This document shows positions 35,508 to 43,248 of a stretch of 64,000 nt of DNA, piece by piece (position 1 is the stretch's first letter; each line of letters starts with the position of its first letter). The notes beneath the pieces are model-generated. The model saw only the letters and a program-made list of their open reading frames with translations, did no database searches and had not been told where the DNA came from. The DNA lies in assembly GCA_944379995.1 (NCBI GenBank), contig CALWGF010000001.1:124001-188000 (forward strand), in the 5' to 3' direction. This DNA comes from an uncultured Clostridia bacterium. GTDB taxonomy: Bacteria > Bacillota > Clostridia > Lachnospirales > Anaerotignaceae. Both the position numbers and the translations under genes were made by a program.

Positions 35508-35739
35508 AATATAAATTAATAATATTAAAATATTTATAAAAAGTGTTGCTTTTTTATTTTAAATAATTTTTAATCAATATTGATTTATATTATTTTTTTA
35601 ATTATAATAAAAAATAGTTAGTTAATTTGAAATAACTCTTTGATAAATATGTACATAAAATTAGAGTTTATTAATAAAAGTATTAAATATTTATAAATAT
35701 ATTTTGTTCTGATATATATTACGTATAAAAACTTCATAA

Positions 35740-35812
35740 GCTGGAATAACTCAGTAGGTAGAGTAACTGATTCGTAATCAGTAAGTCGTGGGTTCAACCC
35801 CCATTTCCAGCT
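35740..35812 (+). tRNA. tRNA-Thr (anticodon CGT)
   Basis: A 73-nt cloverleaf. Acceptor GCTGGAA / TTCCAGC with discriminator T; D arm CTCAGTAGGTAGAG; anticodon stem ACTGA / TCAGT with loop TTCGTAA, giving anticodon CGT for ACG codons; T arm GTGGG-TTCAACC-CCCAT. CCA is not encoded. TATAAA at 35724-35729 may be its -10. It stands alone, at the border of the injection-system region. The interval 35,508-35,739 upstream is AT-rich and I see no gene in it. Confidence 0.93.
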
Positions 35813-35817
35813 TTTAT

Positions 35818-35852
35818 AAATGGTTAAAACTTTTTGGTTTTAGCCATTTTTT
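35818..35852 (+). terminator. Terminator of the tRNA gene
   Basis: Stem AAATGGTTAAAAC (35818-35830) / GTTTTAGCCATTT (35837-35849) with one G-T pair and a T-run. Confidence 0.85.
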
Positions 35853-35940
35853 ATTTATATATAATATAATCTAAACAAATAGACTTTAATATAATCAATA
35901 TGATATACTTTTTTAAAATTAATATGAATAGAGGAAAGTT

Positions 35941-36747
35941 ATGAATAAACAGACTTTAAAAGAAATTATACAATTATCACAAGAATGTTTAACTCGATTT
36001 TGGCAATTAGATGCTGAATTTATTATTAAATATTTTGATAAAAATATAGTTTGGATTGGTTCTGCACAAAGTCAATATATAGAAGGTTATGACGAAACAG
36101 TTAAAGATTTTAGAGAGATAATGAAAGAATTAAAACCTTGTTATTTATCAAGACAAGAATTTACTGTTGTTCAAAATATAGAAAATGGGTGTACTATTGT
36201 AGGTAGATATTTTACGACTACTGCTGATGATGTAGGATACTTTTTTCAGGTTCAGCAAAGATGTACATTTGTTTGGGAAATAATAAATAATATTCCTAAA
36301 ATTAAGCATTGCCATATTTCAAACCCTATTGGAGAATTAAAATTGGCAGAAGGCGAAAAATTTGTAAATGCTCTTGGTGAAATGTCAAAAAAATATTGGG
36401 AATATAAATTTAATAATATACAAAATAAGAAACGTATTGTTGTTACAGATGATAATGATGTTATTCATTTTTTATTAATATCAGAAGTTATATATATCAA
36501 TGCTGTTGGAAGAAATAGTATAATACATACAACATCAGGTACACAGTTTCGTATAAGAAAAAGTATTAGTGATTTTATTTCTAAGTTTAAAGATTATTTT
36601 ACTGTTATTCATAGAAGTTATGTTATAAATAATTCTTATATATCATGTATTCAACGATATGAAGTTATTATGATTGATGGAAGTAAAATTCCTATACCTA
36701 AAAAACGTTATAAAGAAATACGAGAAGAACTGATAAATATAAAATAA
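35941..36747 (+). CDS. LytTR-type DNA-binding regulator with SnoaL/NTF2-like N-domain
   Basis: A 268-residue protein. Residues about 1-145 have the length and strand pattern of a SnoaL-like (NTF2) domain with WIGSAQSQYIEGYDET and several aromatic residues lining a possible ligand pocket. Residues about 160-265 are a LytTR DNA-binding domain: SEVIYINAVGRNSIIHTTSG, then FRIRKSISDF, FTVIHRSYVINNSYI and IPIPKKRYKEI. No receiver domain is present, so it would sense a ligand rather than a phosphoryl signal. It directly precedes the contractile injection operon and is a candidate regulator of it, by position only. AGAGGAAAG gives the ribosome site. Confidence 0.8.
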   Translation: MNKQTLKEIIQLSQECLTRFWQLDAEFIIKYFDKNIVWIGSAQSQYIEGYDETVKDFREIMKELKPCYLSRQEFTVVQNIENGCTIVGRYFTTTADDVGYFFQVQQRCTFVWEIINNIPKIKHCHISNPIGELKLAEGEKFVNALGEMSKKYWEYKFNNIQNKKRIVVTDDNDVIHFLLISEVIYINAVGRNSIIHTTSGTQFRIRKSISDFISKFKDYFTVIHRSYVINNSYISCIQRYEVIMIDGSKIPIPKKRYKEIREELINIK

Positions 36748-36751
36748 ATAA

Positions 36752-36784
36752 AAAACAGATATTTATAAAATGTCTGTTTTTTTT
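36752..36784 (+). terminator. Terminator of the LytTR regulator gene
   Basis: Stem AAAACAGA (36752-36759) / TCTGTTTT (36773-36780) with a 13-nt loop and a T-run. Confidence 0.82.
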
Positions 36785-36824
36785 GTTTTTCGTTACATTA
36801 AAAGTGCTGTTCATTACTAATGTA

Positions 36825-36853
36825 TTGCATAAAAAATTCTTTTCTTATATAAT
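36825..36853 (+). promoter_or_regulatory. Main candidate promoter of the injection-system operon
   Basis: -35 TTGCAT (36825-36830), 17-bp spacer, -10 TATAAT (36848-36853). TCAGTTTGT at 36853-36861, a match to the LytTR half-site pattern, abuts the -10; a partner half-site is not obvious. The leader down to the sheath ATG is about 260 nt, almost pure A/T, with no gene that I can see; it may hold further promoters. Confidence 0.65.
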
Positions 36854-37122
36854 CAGTTTGTCATATATTATATTTTATTATAAAAAAATATAAATTTTTG
36901 ATATATAATAAAGTATTTTTATAAAATAAATTTTGATACCAGTTATGTGGAAAAATAATTATAATTAAAAAGTTTTTATAATATATGATTTGTTATATTG
37001 TTTTTTATAATTAAAAAATATTTATTTAAAGTATAAATTTTATTTTATAGTTTTTTAAAAATTTTATATAAAACAGAAAGGAGGAACCAGTTTTTGTAAC
37101 AATTGCAAAAATTGGAATTAAA

Positions 37123-38853
37123 ATGGCTGAATATTTATCACCGGGTGTATATGTAGAAGAATTTGAATTTGGTTCAAAACCTATGGAAGGTGTAAGTACA
37201 AGTACAGCAGGATTTATAGGGCTTGCTGAAAGAGGTCCAGTAGAAGGAGTTCCACAGCTTGTAACTAATCCAGCAGACTTTCAAAGAATGTATGGAGGGT
37301 ATCTTTCTGAAAATGAATTTGGAGAATATCGTTATTTAGCTTATGCTGTAAATCAATTCTTTTTAAATGGAGGTTCAAGATGCTTTATTAGTAGAGTTGC
37401 ACCAGAGGACTCTGCTTGTGCATTAGCTTATATGCCTTCAAAAGAAAAACAAGTTTTACAGTTTACTGCTAAAAATCCGGGTATGTGGGGAAATAATATT
37501 CGTGTTGTAGTAACTCCTTCAAGTAAAGCTAAAACACAAATATTAGAAGTTATTGAAACTAACGAAGGTAAAAAATACCTTGTTAAAAATGGAGCAGGCT
37601 TCTATGAAGGTGACATTATAATGTTTACTGATGGGAAAAAAATTGTATATAACAAAGTTGTTAATAGCCGTGACAATGTTATTGCTTTTGAAAATGAATT
37701 TAAAGAAGATGTTGTTGACAAAACTATACTTCCAACAAAAATTATATCAACTTGTGAATTTTCTATTGAAGTAAGTTATAATGATATTGTTGAATTTTAT
37801 GACCAAATGTCATTTAATGTAGTTGCTCCAAACTATGTTGATAAAAAAATAGCTAAATCAGATTTAGTTGAAGTTCATTATTTAGAAGATAATAAAGAAA
37901 TAATACCTCCTTTTGAACAACTTGTAGGTAAAGAAAAATCTGTTGGTTCTGTATCATTTACAGGCGGAAGCAATGGAAGTATTTCAAATATTAGTGCAGC
38001 AGACTTTATTGGTGAAGATAGAGGAGCAGGCAGACGTACAGGTATACAATCATTTTTAGATAATGATGTTGTATCATTAATAGCTATACCGGGGGTAACA
38101 GACCCTAATGTACAACTTACACTTGTGGCTCATTGTGAAAATACAGGAAGTAGATTTGCTGTACTTGATATTCCAAAAGATGCTAGAAAAGTAGAAGATA
38201 TTATAGCTCATAGAAATATTTTTGATACAAATTATGCAGCACTTTATCACCCTTGGCTTACTGTTTTTGACACTCTTGATAAAAAGAATATTTCTATTCC
38301 ACCATCAGGTTCAATGTTAGGAATTTATGCAAGAAGTGATAATACTAGAGGTGTTCATAAAGCACCTGCTAATGAAGTTGTAAGAGGTTGTGTTGGTCTT
38401 GATTGTCAGTTTAATACAGGTGAACAAGATATATTTAATCCAAAAGGAGTAAACCTTATAAGAGCTTTTGCTGGACAAGGTATACGTGTATGGGGAGCAA
38501 GAACAGCAACAAGTAATAGTAGTTGGAAATATATAAATGTTCGTAGACTTTTTATATTTATTGAAGAGTCTATTAAAGCAAATACAAACTGGGCAGTATT
38601 TGAGCCAAATGATGAGGTTCTTTGGGTAAGAGTACAAAGAACAATAAGCGTATTTTTAACAAATCTTTGGAGAAATGGTTCTCTTGCAGGAAGTTCTCCA
38701 GAAGAAGCATTTTTTGTACATATAGGTAGAGATACTATGAGTCAAGATGATATTGACAATGGAAGACTTATTTGTGTAATTGGTGTTGCACCTGTTAAAC
38801 CAGCAGAGTTTGTAATCTTCCGTATTTCTCAAAAAACAGCAGATGCTGAATAA
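37123..38853 (+). CDS. Contractile sheath protein (phage tail sheath / Pvc2-like)
   Basis: A 576-residue sheath subunit that would form the contractile outer cylinder. The N-terminus is SPGVYVEEFEFGSKPMEGV followed by TSTAGFIGLAERGP, standard for T4/PVC sheaths, and the C-terminus holds the conserved core NVRRLFIFIEESIKANTNW, AVFEPNDEVLWVRVQ and FVHIGRDTMSQDDIDNG. A variable insert lies at about 110-280. Only one sheath gene is present, unlike PVC and Afp, which have three. The strong AAAGGAGG site (37077-37084) is unusually far, 38 bp, from ATG 37123; between them a TTG-TAA start-stop sits at proper spacing. No nearer strong site is seen. Confidence 0.95.
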   Translation: MAEYLSPGVYVEEFEFGSKPMEGVSTSTAGFIGLAERGPVEGVPQLVTNPADFQRMYGGYLSENEFGEYRYLAYAVNQFFLNGGSRCFISRVAPEDSACALAYMPSKEKQVLQFTAKNPGMWGNNIRVVVTPSSKAKTQILEVIETNEGKKYLVKNGAGFYEGDIIMFTDGKKIVYNKVVNSRDNVIAFENEFKEDVVDKTILPTKIISTCEFSIEVSYNDIVEFYDQMSFNVVAPNYVDKKIAKSDLVEVHYLEDNKEIIPPFEQLVGKEKSVGSVSFTGGSNGSISNISAADFIGEDRGAGRRTGIQSFLDNDVVSLIAIPGVTDPNVQLTLVAHCENTGSRFAVLDIPKDARKVEDIIAHRNIFDTNYAALYHPWLTVFDTLDKKNISIPPSGSMLGIYARSDNTRGVHKAPANEVVRGCVGLDCQFNTGEQDIFNPKGVNLIRAFAGQGIRVWGARTATSNSSWKYINVRRLFIFIEESIKANTNWAVFEPNDEVLWVRVQRTISVFLTNLWRNGSLAGSSPEEAFFVHIGRDTMSQDDIDNGRLICVIGVAPVKPAEFVIFRISQKTADAE

Positions 38854-38887
38854 AAAATATTTATATTAAGAAAGGAGTAATTTATAA

Positions 38888-39316
38888 ATGGCAGGCTATC
38901 CACATGCAAAATTTAGATATAAAGTTGAAATTGATGGTTTAGAAGCTGGCGGTTTTTCAGAAGTTACTGGTTTTGATGCCACTATTGAACCTATTGAATA
39001 TAGAGAAGGGGACATGACAGCAGAAACACCTATGAAAATTCCAGGGCTTAAAAAATATGGAAATATTACATTAAAACAAGGTGTTACAGATTCAAGAGTT
39101 TTATATGATTGGATTACAACAGGTATTAATGGTGAAATAGAACGTAAAACACTTACTATTACATTATTAAATGAAACACAATCTCCAGCAGCATCATGGC
39201 AGATAATCAATGCGTGGCCAACTAAATATACAGCACCAGATTTTAATGCTACTGCATCAGAAATTGCTATTGAAACACTTGAAATTGTACATGAAGGTAT
39301 GACAAGAGTATCTTAA
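38888..39316 (+). CDS. Inner tube protein (gp19 / Pvc1-like)
   Basis: A 142-residue tube subunit that would stack as hexamers inside the sheath. It matches the T4 gp19 family layout: AKFRYKVEIDGLEAGGFSEV at the start, GFDATIEPIEYREGDMT, then PGLKKYGNITLKQGVTDS and WQIINAWPTKYTAPDFNA near the end. An AAAGGAG site precedes ATG 38888. Followed by a 150-bp gap with a large hairpin, so tube and sheath mRNA may be made or kept at higher levels than the baseplate part. Confidence 0.95.
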   Translation: MAGYPHAKFRYKVEIDGLEAGGFSEVTGFDATIEPIEYREGDMTAETPMKIPGLKKYGNITLKQGVTDSRVLYDWITTGINGEIERKTLTITLLNETQSPAASWQIINAWPTKYTAPDFNATASEIAIETLEIVHEGMTRVS

Positions 39317-39361
39317 TATATATTAATAATAAAATAGTAAATATCATACTTATTATATTTT

Positions 39362-39404
39362 CCCATAAGAAAACAATATTATTAATTTTTTGTTTTCTTA
39401 TGGG
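39362..39404 (+). repeat. Perfect 14-bp inverted repeat between tube and chaperone genes
   Basis: CCCATAAGAAAACA (39362-39375) and TGTTTTCTTATGGG (39391-39404) with a 15-nt loop. The 3' side reads AGTTTCAAATATT, without a proper T-run, so it is not a classical terminator. It may act as a leaky terminator, an RNA-processing site or a 3' stabiliser of the sheath-tube message. Confidence 0.75.
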
Positions 39405-39466
39405 AGTTTCAAATATTATAAAAAATAAGTGCTTTAATTTTATTTTTTTATAAAGGAGAAATAAAA

Positions 39467-39838
39467 ATGGCTTTTCAAACAGAATTTAATTTTACATTGC
39501 CAAGAGGCTATATTGATAGAGATGGTAATATTCATAAAGAAGGTACTATGCGTCTTGCTAATGCAGCAGATGAAATTTTACCACTTAAAGACCCAAGAGT
39601 ACAGCAAAATCCAGGATACCTTACAATTATACTTTTAGCTCGTGTTGTTACAAGACTTGGTTCAATGCCGGCTGTGGATACAAGAGTAATTGAAAATCTG
39701 TTTACTATGGATTTAGCTTATCTTCAAGATTTATATCAGAGAATAAATACAATAGAATTTCCAGTATATAAATCTATTTGTCCTCATTGTGGAAAGGAAA
39801 TAGAAGTACCTATAAATTTTATGGAAGCCGGTCTATAA
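39467..39838 (+). CDS. Tail-assembly chaperone-like protein
   Basis: A 123-residue protein with the pattern of the phage tail assembly protein found in eCIS clusters: FNFTLPRGYIDRDGNIHKEG, MRLANAADEILPLKDPRV and LTIILLARVVTRLG. The C-terminus carries a CPHC pair near residue 106. Tail-assembly chaperones bind tube or tape-measure subunits during assembly and are not part of the finished tail. An AAAGGAG site precedes ATG 39467. Its last codons hold a slippery heptamer, and a -1 shift at residue 118 would extend it into the overlapping frame to a 182-residue fusion. Confidence 0.85.
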   Translation: MAFQTEFNFTLPRGYIDRDGNIHKEGTMRLANAADEILPLKDPRVQQNPGYLTIILLARVVTRLGSMPAVDTRVIENLFTMDLAYLQDLYQRINTIEFPVYKSICPHCGKEIEVPINFMEAGL

Positions 39839-39851
39839 AAACATATCCGGC
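39814..39851 (+). promoter_or_regulatory. Candidate programmed -1 frameshift signal
   Basis: In the chaperone frame the codons read ATA AAT TTT, giving heptamer A AAT TTT at 39814-39820 (X XXY YYZ). Six bases later comes GCCGG (39827-39831), which pairs perfectly with CCGGC (39847-39851), the only GC stem nearby. GGAAAGGAAA at 39791-39800 could act as an upstream Shine-Dalgarno-like stimulator. The 0-frame stop is TAA 39836-39838, inside the hairpin loop. The -1 frame runs on to TAG 40012-40014. Confidence 0.65.
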
Positions 39852-40014
39852 AGATAAAATATATGAAGAAGTAGCGTTTATAGCATATTATGTTCATTGG
39901 AGTCATGATGAAATTATGAGTATGAGCCATTTGGAGAGGGTACGCTGGTGTAATGAGATTTCTGGCATAAATCGAAAATTAAATGATGAACCAGAAAATA
40001 TGTTTAAACTTTAG
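39820..40014 (+). CDS. DUF6760-like domain, probably translated by -1 frameshift from the chaperone gene
   Basis: The -1 frame encodes 64 residues after the slippery site, with KTYPADKIYEEVAFIAYYVHWSHDE followed by the MSHLERVRWCNEI segment. From memory this resembles the small DUF6760 protein that follows the tail-assembly protein in actinobacterial eCIS clusters, where it has its own start. Here no ATG, GTG or TTG with a ribosome site exists at the right place: TTG 39778 and TTG 39787 have none, and the homologous start position is ATA. Expression as a 182-residue fusion is therefore likely. Rare ATA initiation is the alternative. Confidence 0.65.
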   Translation, partial: YGSRSIKTYPADKIYEEVAFIAYYVHWSHDEIMSMSHLERVRWCNEISGINRKLNDEPENMFKL

Positions 40015-40031
40015 ACAGGGAGGCACTTGAA

Positions 40032-40445
40032 GTGGGTAACATTCAAAATTCTATTGTGACTAATAACAATTTTATTGTAACACTAAATCTTTTAGTATTT
40101 AGCTTTAATAAGGTTACAAATATAACAGGAAAACTTGATATAGAAGCTGTTGAAGAAGGTGGATATAACGATAGCCCAAGGATTTTTAAAAAACCAAAAA
40201 CATCTTTGGATACTTTGATACTTGAAAAAGGCGTTAAAACATCAGGTATGGATACATTACTTAAATTAGGTACTCCTATTAATGGTGGTACTGTATTGGT
40301 TATGCATAATGGAAGCATTGCAAAAACATATGCATTTGAATATGGTATGATTACTAAATGGGAAACAGGAGGGCTTGATGCTTTAGGTTCTGATATTTTT
40401 ATAAGACGTGTGGAAATATCTCATACAGGCTTAATTGAAGTTTAA
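40032..40445 (+). CDS. Second tube-like protein, probable tube initiator (Pvc5-like)
   Basis: A 137-residue paralogue of the tube, of the gp19-like type that caps the baseplate side of the tube. It shows NNNFIVTLNLLVFSFNKVTN and, near the C-terminus, YAFEYGMITKWETGGLDAL followed by RRVEISHTGLIEV. Start is GTG 40032, 10 bp after AGGGAGG. Its place between the chaperone and the baseplate genes fits the role, as in PVC and Afp where Pvc5/Afp5 seeds the tube. Confidence 0.82.
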   Translation: MGNIQNSIVTNNNFIVTLNLLVFSFNKVTNITGKLDIEAVEEGGYNDSPRIFKKPKTSLDTLILEKGVKTSGMDTLLKLGTPINGGTVLVMHNGSIAKTYAFEYGMITKWETGGLDALGSDIFIRRVEISHTGLIEV

Positions 40446-40466
40446 AAATAAAAGAAGGGTATACTT

Positions 40467-43235
40467 ATGAGAACATCTGCAATAATAATAGCTCAGACAA
40501 CTAAATATATATCACCTTCTATTAATATAGGATTTAATGGTGTATTAAAAAATAATGGAAGTATATTCAATTTTCCAAATCCTTCTTTGGTATTTAGAAA
40601 AGAGGATATATCTCAAGAAGAAGAAAGAGTTTATACGTTATTTTCTCAGCTTTTTAATTATGATATAAATAATAAAAATCAATATTTTATTAAACTTGAA
40701 ATAAATTTATTATTTCAAGAAATTAAAATGGCTATTAATTCAATAATGGGTGAAAAAAAAGAGTACTTTAATAAAATTTATAGAGAAGTTATTGAAATTA
40801 ATAAAAAATATGGATTTATACAAAATATAGGTCATTTTAATAAAGATATTGAAAATTTTAAAAATGAAACTAATATAATTACACAAAATTTTAAAAATCA
40901 AAAAAATCAATTTAATACATCAAAAAATAATAATTTTAAAAATAGTAATAGTATATATAAAAACTCGCATTATAATGTTGGTTTAATAAAAAATATTTCT
41001 GTATTGGAAAATAATTTGATTAAGCCTTTTAATTATGAATTGAGAGTAATAAACAAAGAACAATGGCAAAAACAGATTTATGAATTTTATAATATTTATA
41101 AATCTATGAATGATTTTGAAAAACAAGAATTTCTTAATGCTATTTCATTATCTGAGAATGATATTGTTTCTGTTAGAAAAATGACAAAAGAACAATGGGG
41201 TATATTTATAAAAAATATATTACCAAAAGTTTCTTCATTTGTAAATTCATATAATGAAAATATTAAATTAGAAAATTCAATATATAATAATGAATTGTTA
41301 AATAATATATCAAAATTAACAGAAAAACAATGGCTTGATTTTAAAATGATTTTATTGAATAGTCATAATAATGATTTTAAAAATTTAAGCTCATTTTTTG
41401 AGTTAAGAACTAATCAAAATAATTCAGACATACATTTATGGCAAAAAGAAAAACAAGATTTTATAAATTATGTATATGAGAATAAATATATTAAACTGCT
41501 TAAATATGCTTTTGATGTTATAGAATATGATGTAAATAATAAATTGCAATACTCTGAAAATTTAGTAAATAATGTAACAGAAAAATTCACAGAATGGATA
41601 ACATATCTAACAGAAAATCAATGGGAAAATGTGAAAACTGTAATAAATAATAGTAAAAATGAGTATATAAAACCATTTTTAGAAAATATAAAAAATGAAA
41701 ATACTCAAGGGATAGAGCCGAAATTTTCAGCAGAAAAAAGAGGAGCAATAGAGTATATAAATAATAATAAAAAATATGTATTTGATATATTATCTGTATT
41801 AAAAGAAAAAGAAGAAATAAAAAAAGAAATCGGAAATTGGATAGACTTAGAAATATTAAATAATAAAGAAATACATAATAATGAATTTTCATTAAGTACA
41901 AATATATTAAATGAAAATAATAATAAAGAAATAAATAATGTAACAGAAAAATTTACAGAGTGGATAACATATCTAACAGAAACCCAGTGGGAAGATGTGA
42001 AAACTGTAATAAATAATAGTAAAAATGAGTATATAAAACCATTTTTAGAAAATATAAAAAATGAAAATACTCAAGGGATAGAGCCGAAATTTTCAGCAGA
42101 AAAAAGAGGAGCAATAAAGTATATAAACAATAATAGAAAATATATATTTGATATATTATCTGTATTAAAAGAAAAAGAAGAAGTAAAAAAAGAAATCGGA
42201 AATTGGATAGACTTAGAAATATTAAATAAAAGAGAAATATATAATAATGAATTTTCATTAAGTACAAATATATTAAATAAAAATAATAATAAAGAAATAA
42301 ATAATGTAACAGAAAAATTTACAGAGTGGATAACATATCTAACAGAAACCCAATGGGAAAATGTAAAAACTGTAATAAATAATAGTAAAAATGAGTATAT
42401 AAAACCATTTTTAGAAAATATAAAAAATGAAAATACTCAAGGGATAGAGCCGAAATTTTCAGCAGAAAAAAGAGGAGCAATAGAGTATATAAATAATAAT
42501 AAAAAATATGTATTTGATATATTATCTGTATTAAAAGAAAAAGAAGAAATAAAAAAAGAAATCGTAAATTGGATAGATTTAGAAATATTAAATAAAAAAG
42601 AAATAAATAATAATGACTACATAAAACCATTTTTAAAAATTTTAAATATATCAAAAATAGAAAAAGGTATGTCTGTATTTGTTAATGATAATTATAAAAA
42701 CTTAATTTTAAAAAATATAATTAATAAAACAGATTTTGTTAATTTAAAAAATAATTATAAAGAATTTAGTATTATAAAAAATATCCAATCAAAAAATATT
42801 GATACAAATAGTGAAAAATATTTACATAAAACAGCAAATAAAGAATATGAAAATTCAATGGTTTTTAGTAATAGTATAAATGAATTTGACGACTATAAAA
42901 CAGCTAATTTGGTTATAGCAAAAAATAATAATAAAAAGTCTGTTGTTAGTAATACACCTAAAATACCTGATGTTGTATCTGAAGTAAAAAAATCTATAAA
43001 AAATGAAATAGATGATGTAATAATGATAAAAGATAATATTAAACAACAAGAAACAAGCAATAAAACTATATATGAACTTGTAAAACGTTTGGATACACAG
43101 CAAAATGAAATTGATAATATAATAAAATCTCAAAAACAAATGCTTAAAATTACTGATATTTCTTTTGTCACAGAAAAAGTAATAAATCATATGCAAAGTC
43201 AACTTAAATTGGAAAAAATGAGAAGAGGACTTTAA
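40467..43235 (+). CDS. Large Asn/Lys-rich repeat protein of the injection system
   Basis: A 922-residue protein of unknown function with no membrane segment. A unique N-terminus (about 1-180) is followed by a helical region with recurring Q-W motifs (KEQWQKQ, KEQWGIF, EKQWLDF) and then three near-identical 122-residue repeats at about 368-489, 490-611 and 612-713; the third is incomplete. The C-terminus has a coiled-coil-like stretch and ends SQLKLEKMRRGL. From memory, a similar basic end (RIERERRGL type) is found on small proteins at this position in other eCIS loci. A tape-measure, baseplate or effector-like role are all possible. Confidence 0.8.
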   Translation: MRTSAIIIAQTTKYISPSINIGFNGVLKNNGSIFNFPNPSLVFRKEDISQEEERVYTLFSQLFNYDINNKNQYFIKLEINLLFQEIKMAINSIMGEKKEYFNKIYREVIEINKKYGFIQNIGHFNKDIENFKNETNIITQNFKNQKNQFNTSKNNNFKNSNSIYKNSHYNVGLIKNISVLENNLIKPFNYELRVINKEQWQKQIYEFYNIYKSMNDFEKQEFLNAISLSENDIVSVRKMTKEQWGIFIKNILPKVSSFVNSYNENIKLENSIYNNELLNNISKLTEKQWLDFKMILLNSHNNDFKNLSSFFELRTNQNNSDIHLWQKEKQDFINYVYENKYIKLLKYAFDVIEYDVNNKLQYSENLVNNVTEKFTEWITYLTENQWENVKTVINNSKNEYIKPFLENIKNENTQGIEPKFSAEKRGAIEYINNNKKYVFDILSVLKEKEEIKKEIGNWIDLEILNNKEIHNNEFSLSTNILNENNNKEINNVTEKFTEWITYLTETQWEDVKTVINNSKNEYIKPFLENIKNENTQGIEPKFSAEKRGAIKYINNNRKYIFDILSVLKEKEEVKKEIGNWIDLEILNKREIYNNEFSLSTNILNKNNNKEINNVTEKFTEWITYLTETQWENVKTVINNSKNEYIKPFLENIKNENTQGIEPKFSAEKRGAIEYINNNKKYVFDILSVLKEKEEIKKEIVNWIDLEILNKKEINNNDYIKPFLKILNISKIEKGMSVFVNDNYKNLILKNIINKTDFVNLKNNYKEFSIIKNIQSKNIDTNSEKYLHKTANKEYENSMVFSNSINEFDDYKTANLVIAKNNNKKSVVSNTPKIPDVVSEVKKSIKNEIDDVIMIKDNIKQQETSNKTIYELVKRLDTQQNEIDNIIKSQKQMLKITDISFVTEKVINHMQSQLKLEKMRRGL
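41568..42606 (+). repeat. 366-bp in-frame tandem repeats
   Basis: Starting at AATAATGTAACAG, copies begin at 41568, 41934 and 42300, exactly 366 bp (122 codons) apart. The third stops after about 306 bp. The copies are almost identical in DNA, including silent positions, so the duplication is recent or kept uniform by recombination. Confidence 0.93.
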
Positions 43236-43248
43236 GAAAGGTAGTTGA

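Noticed and set aside
39362..39404. Classical terminator after the tube gene
   Set aside because: The stem is not followed by a T-run, so it is listed as an inverted repeat of unknown role.
39778..40014. Independent gene from TTG 39778
   Set aside because: No ribosome site precedes TTG 39778 or TTG 39787, and the first part of this frame translates the chaperone's own coding sequence out of frame. A -1 shift explains the conserved part better.
41587..42654. Three antisense frames of 104-111 residues that look alike
   Set aside because: They are shadows of the tandem repeats in the 922-residue gene; their resemblance to each other comes from the repeats themselves.
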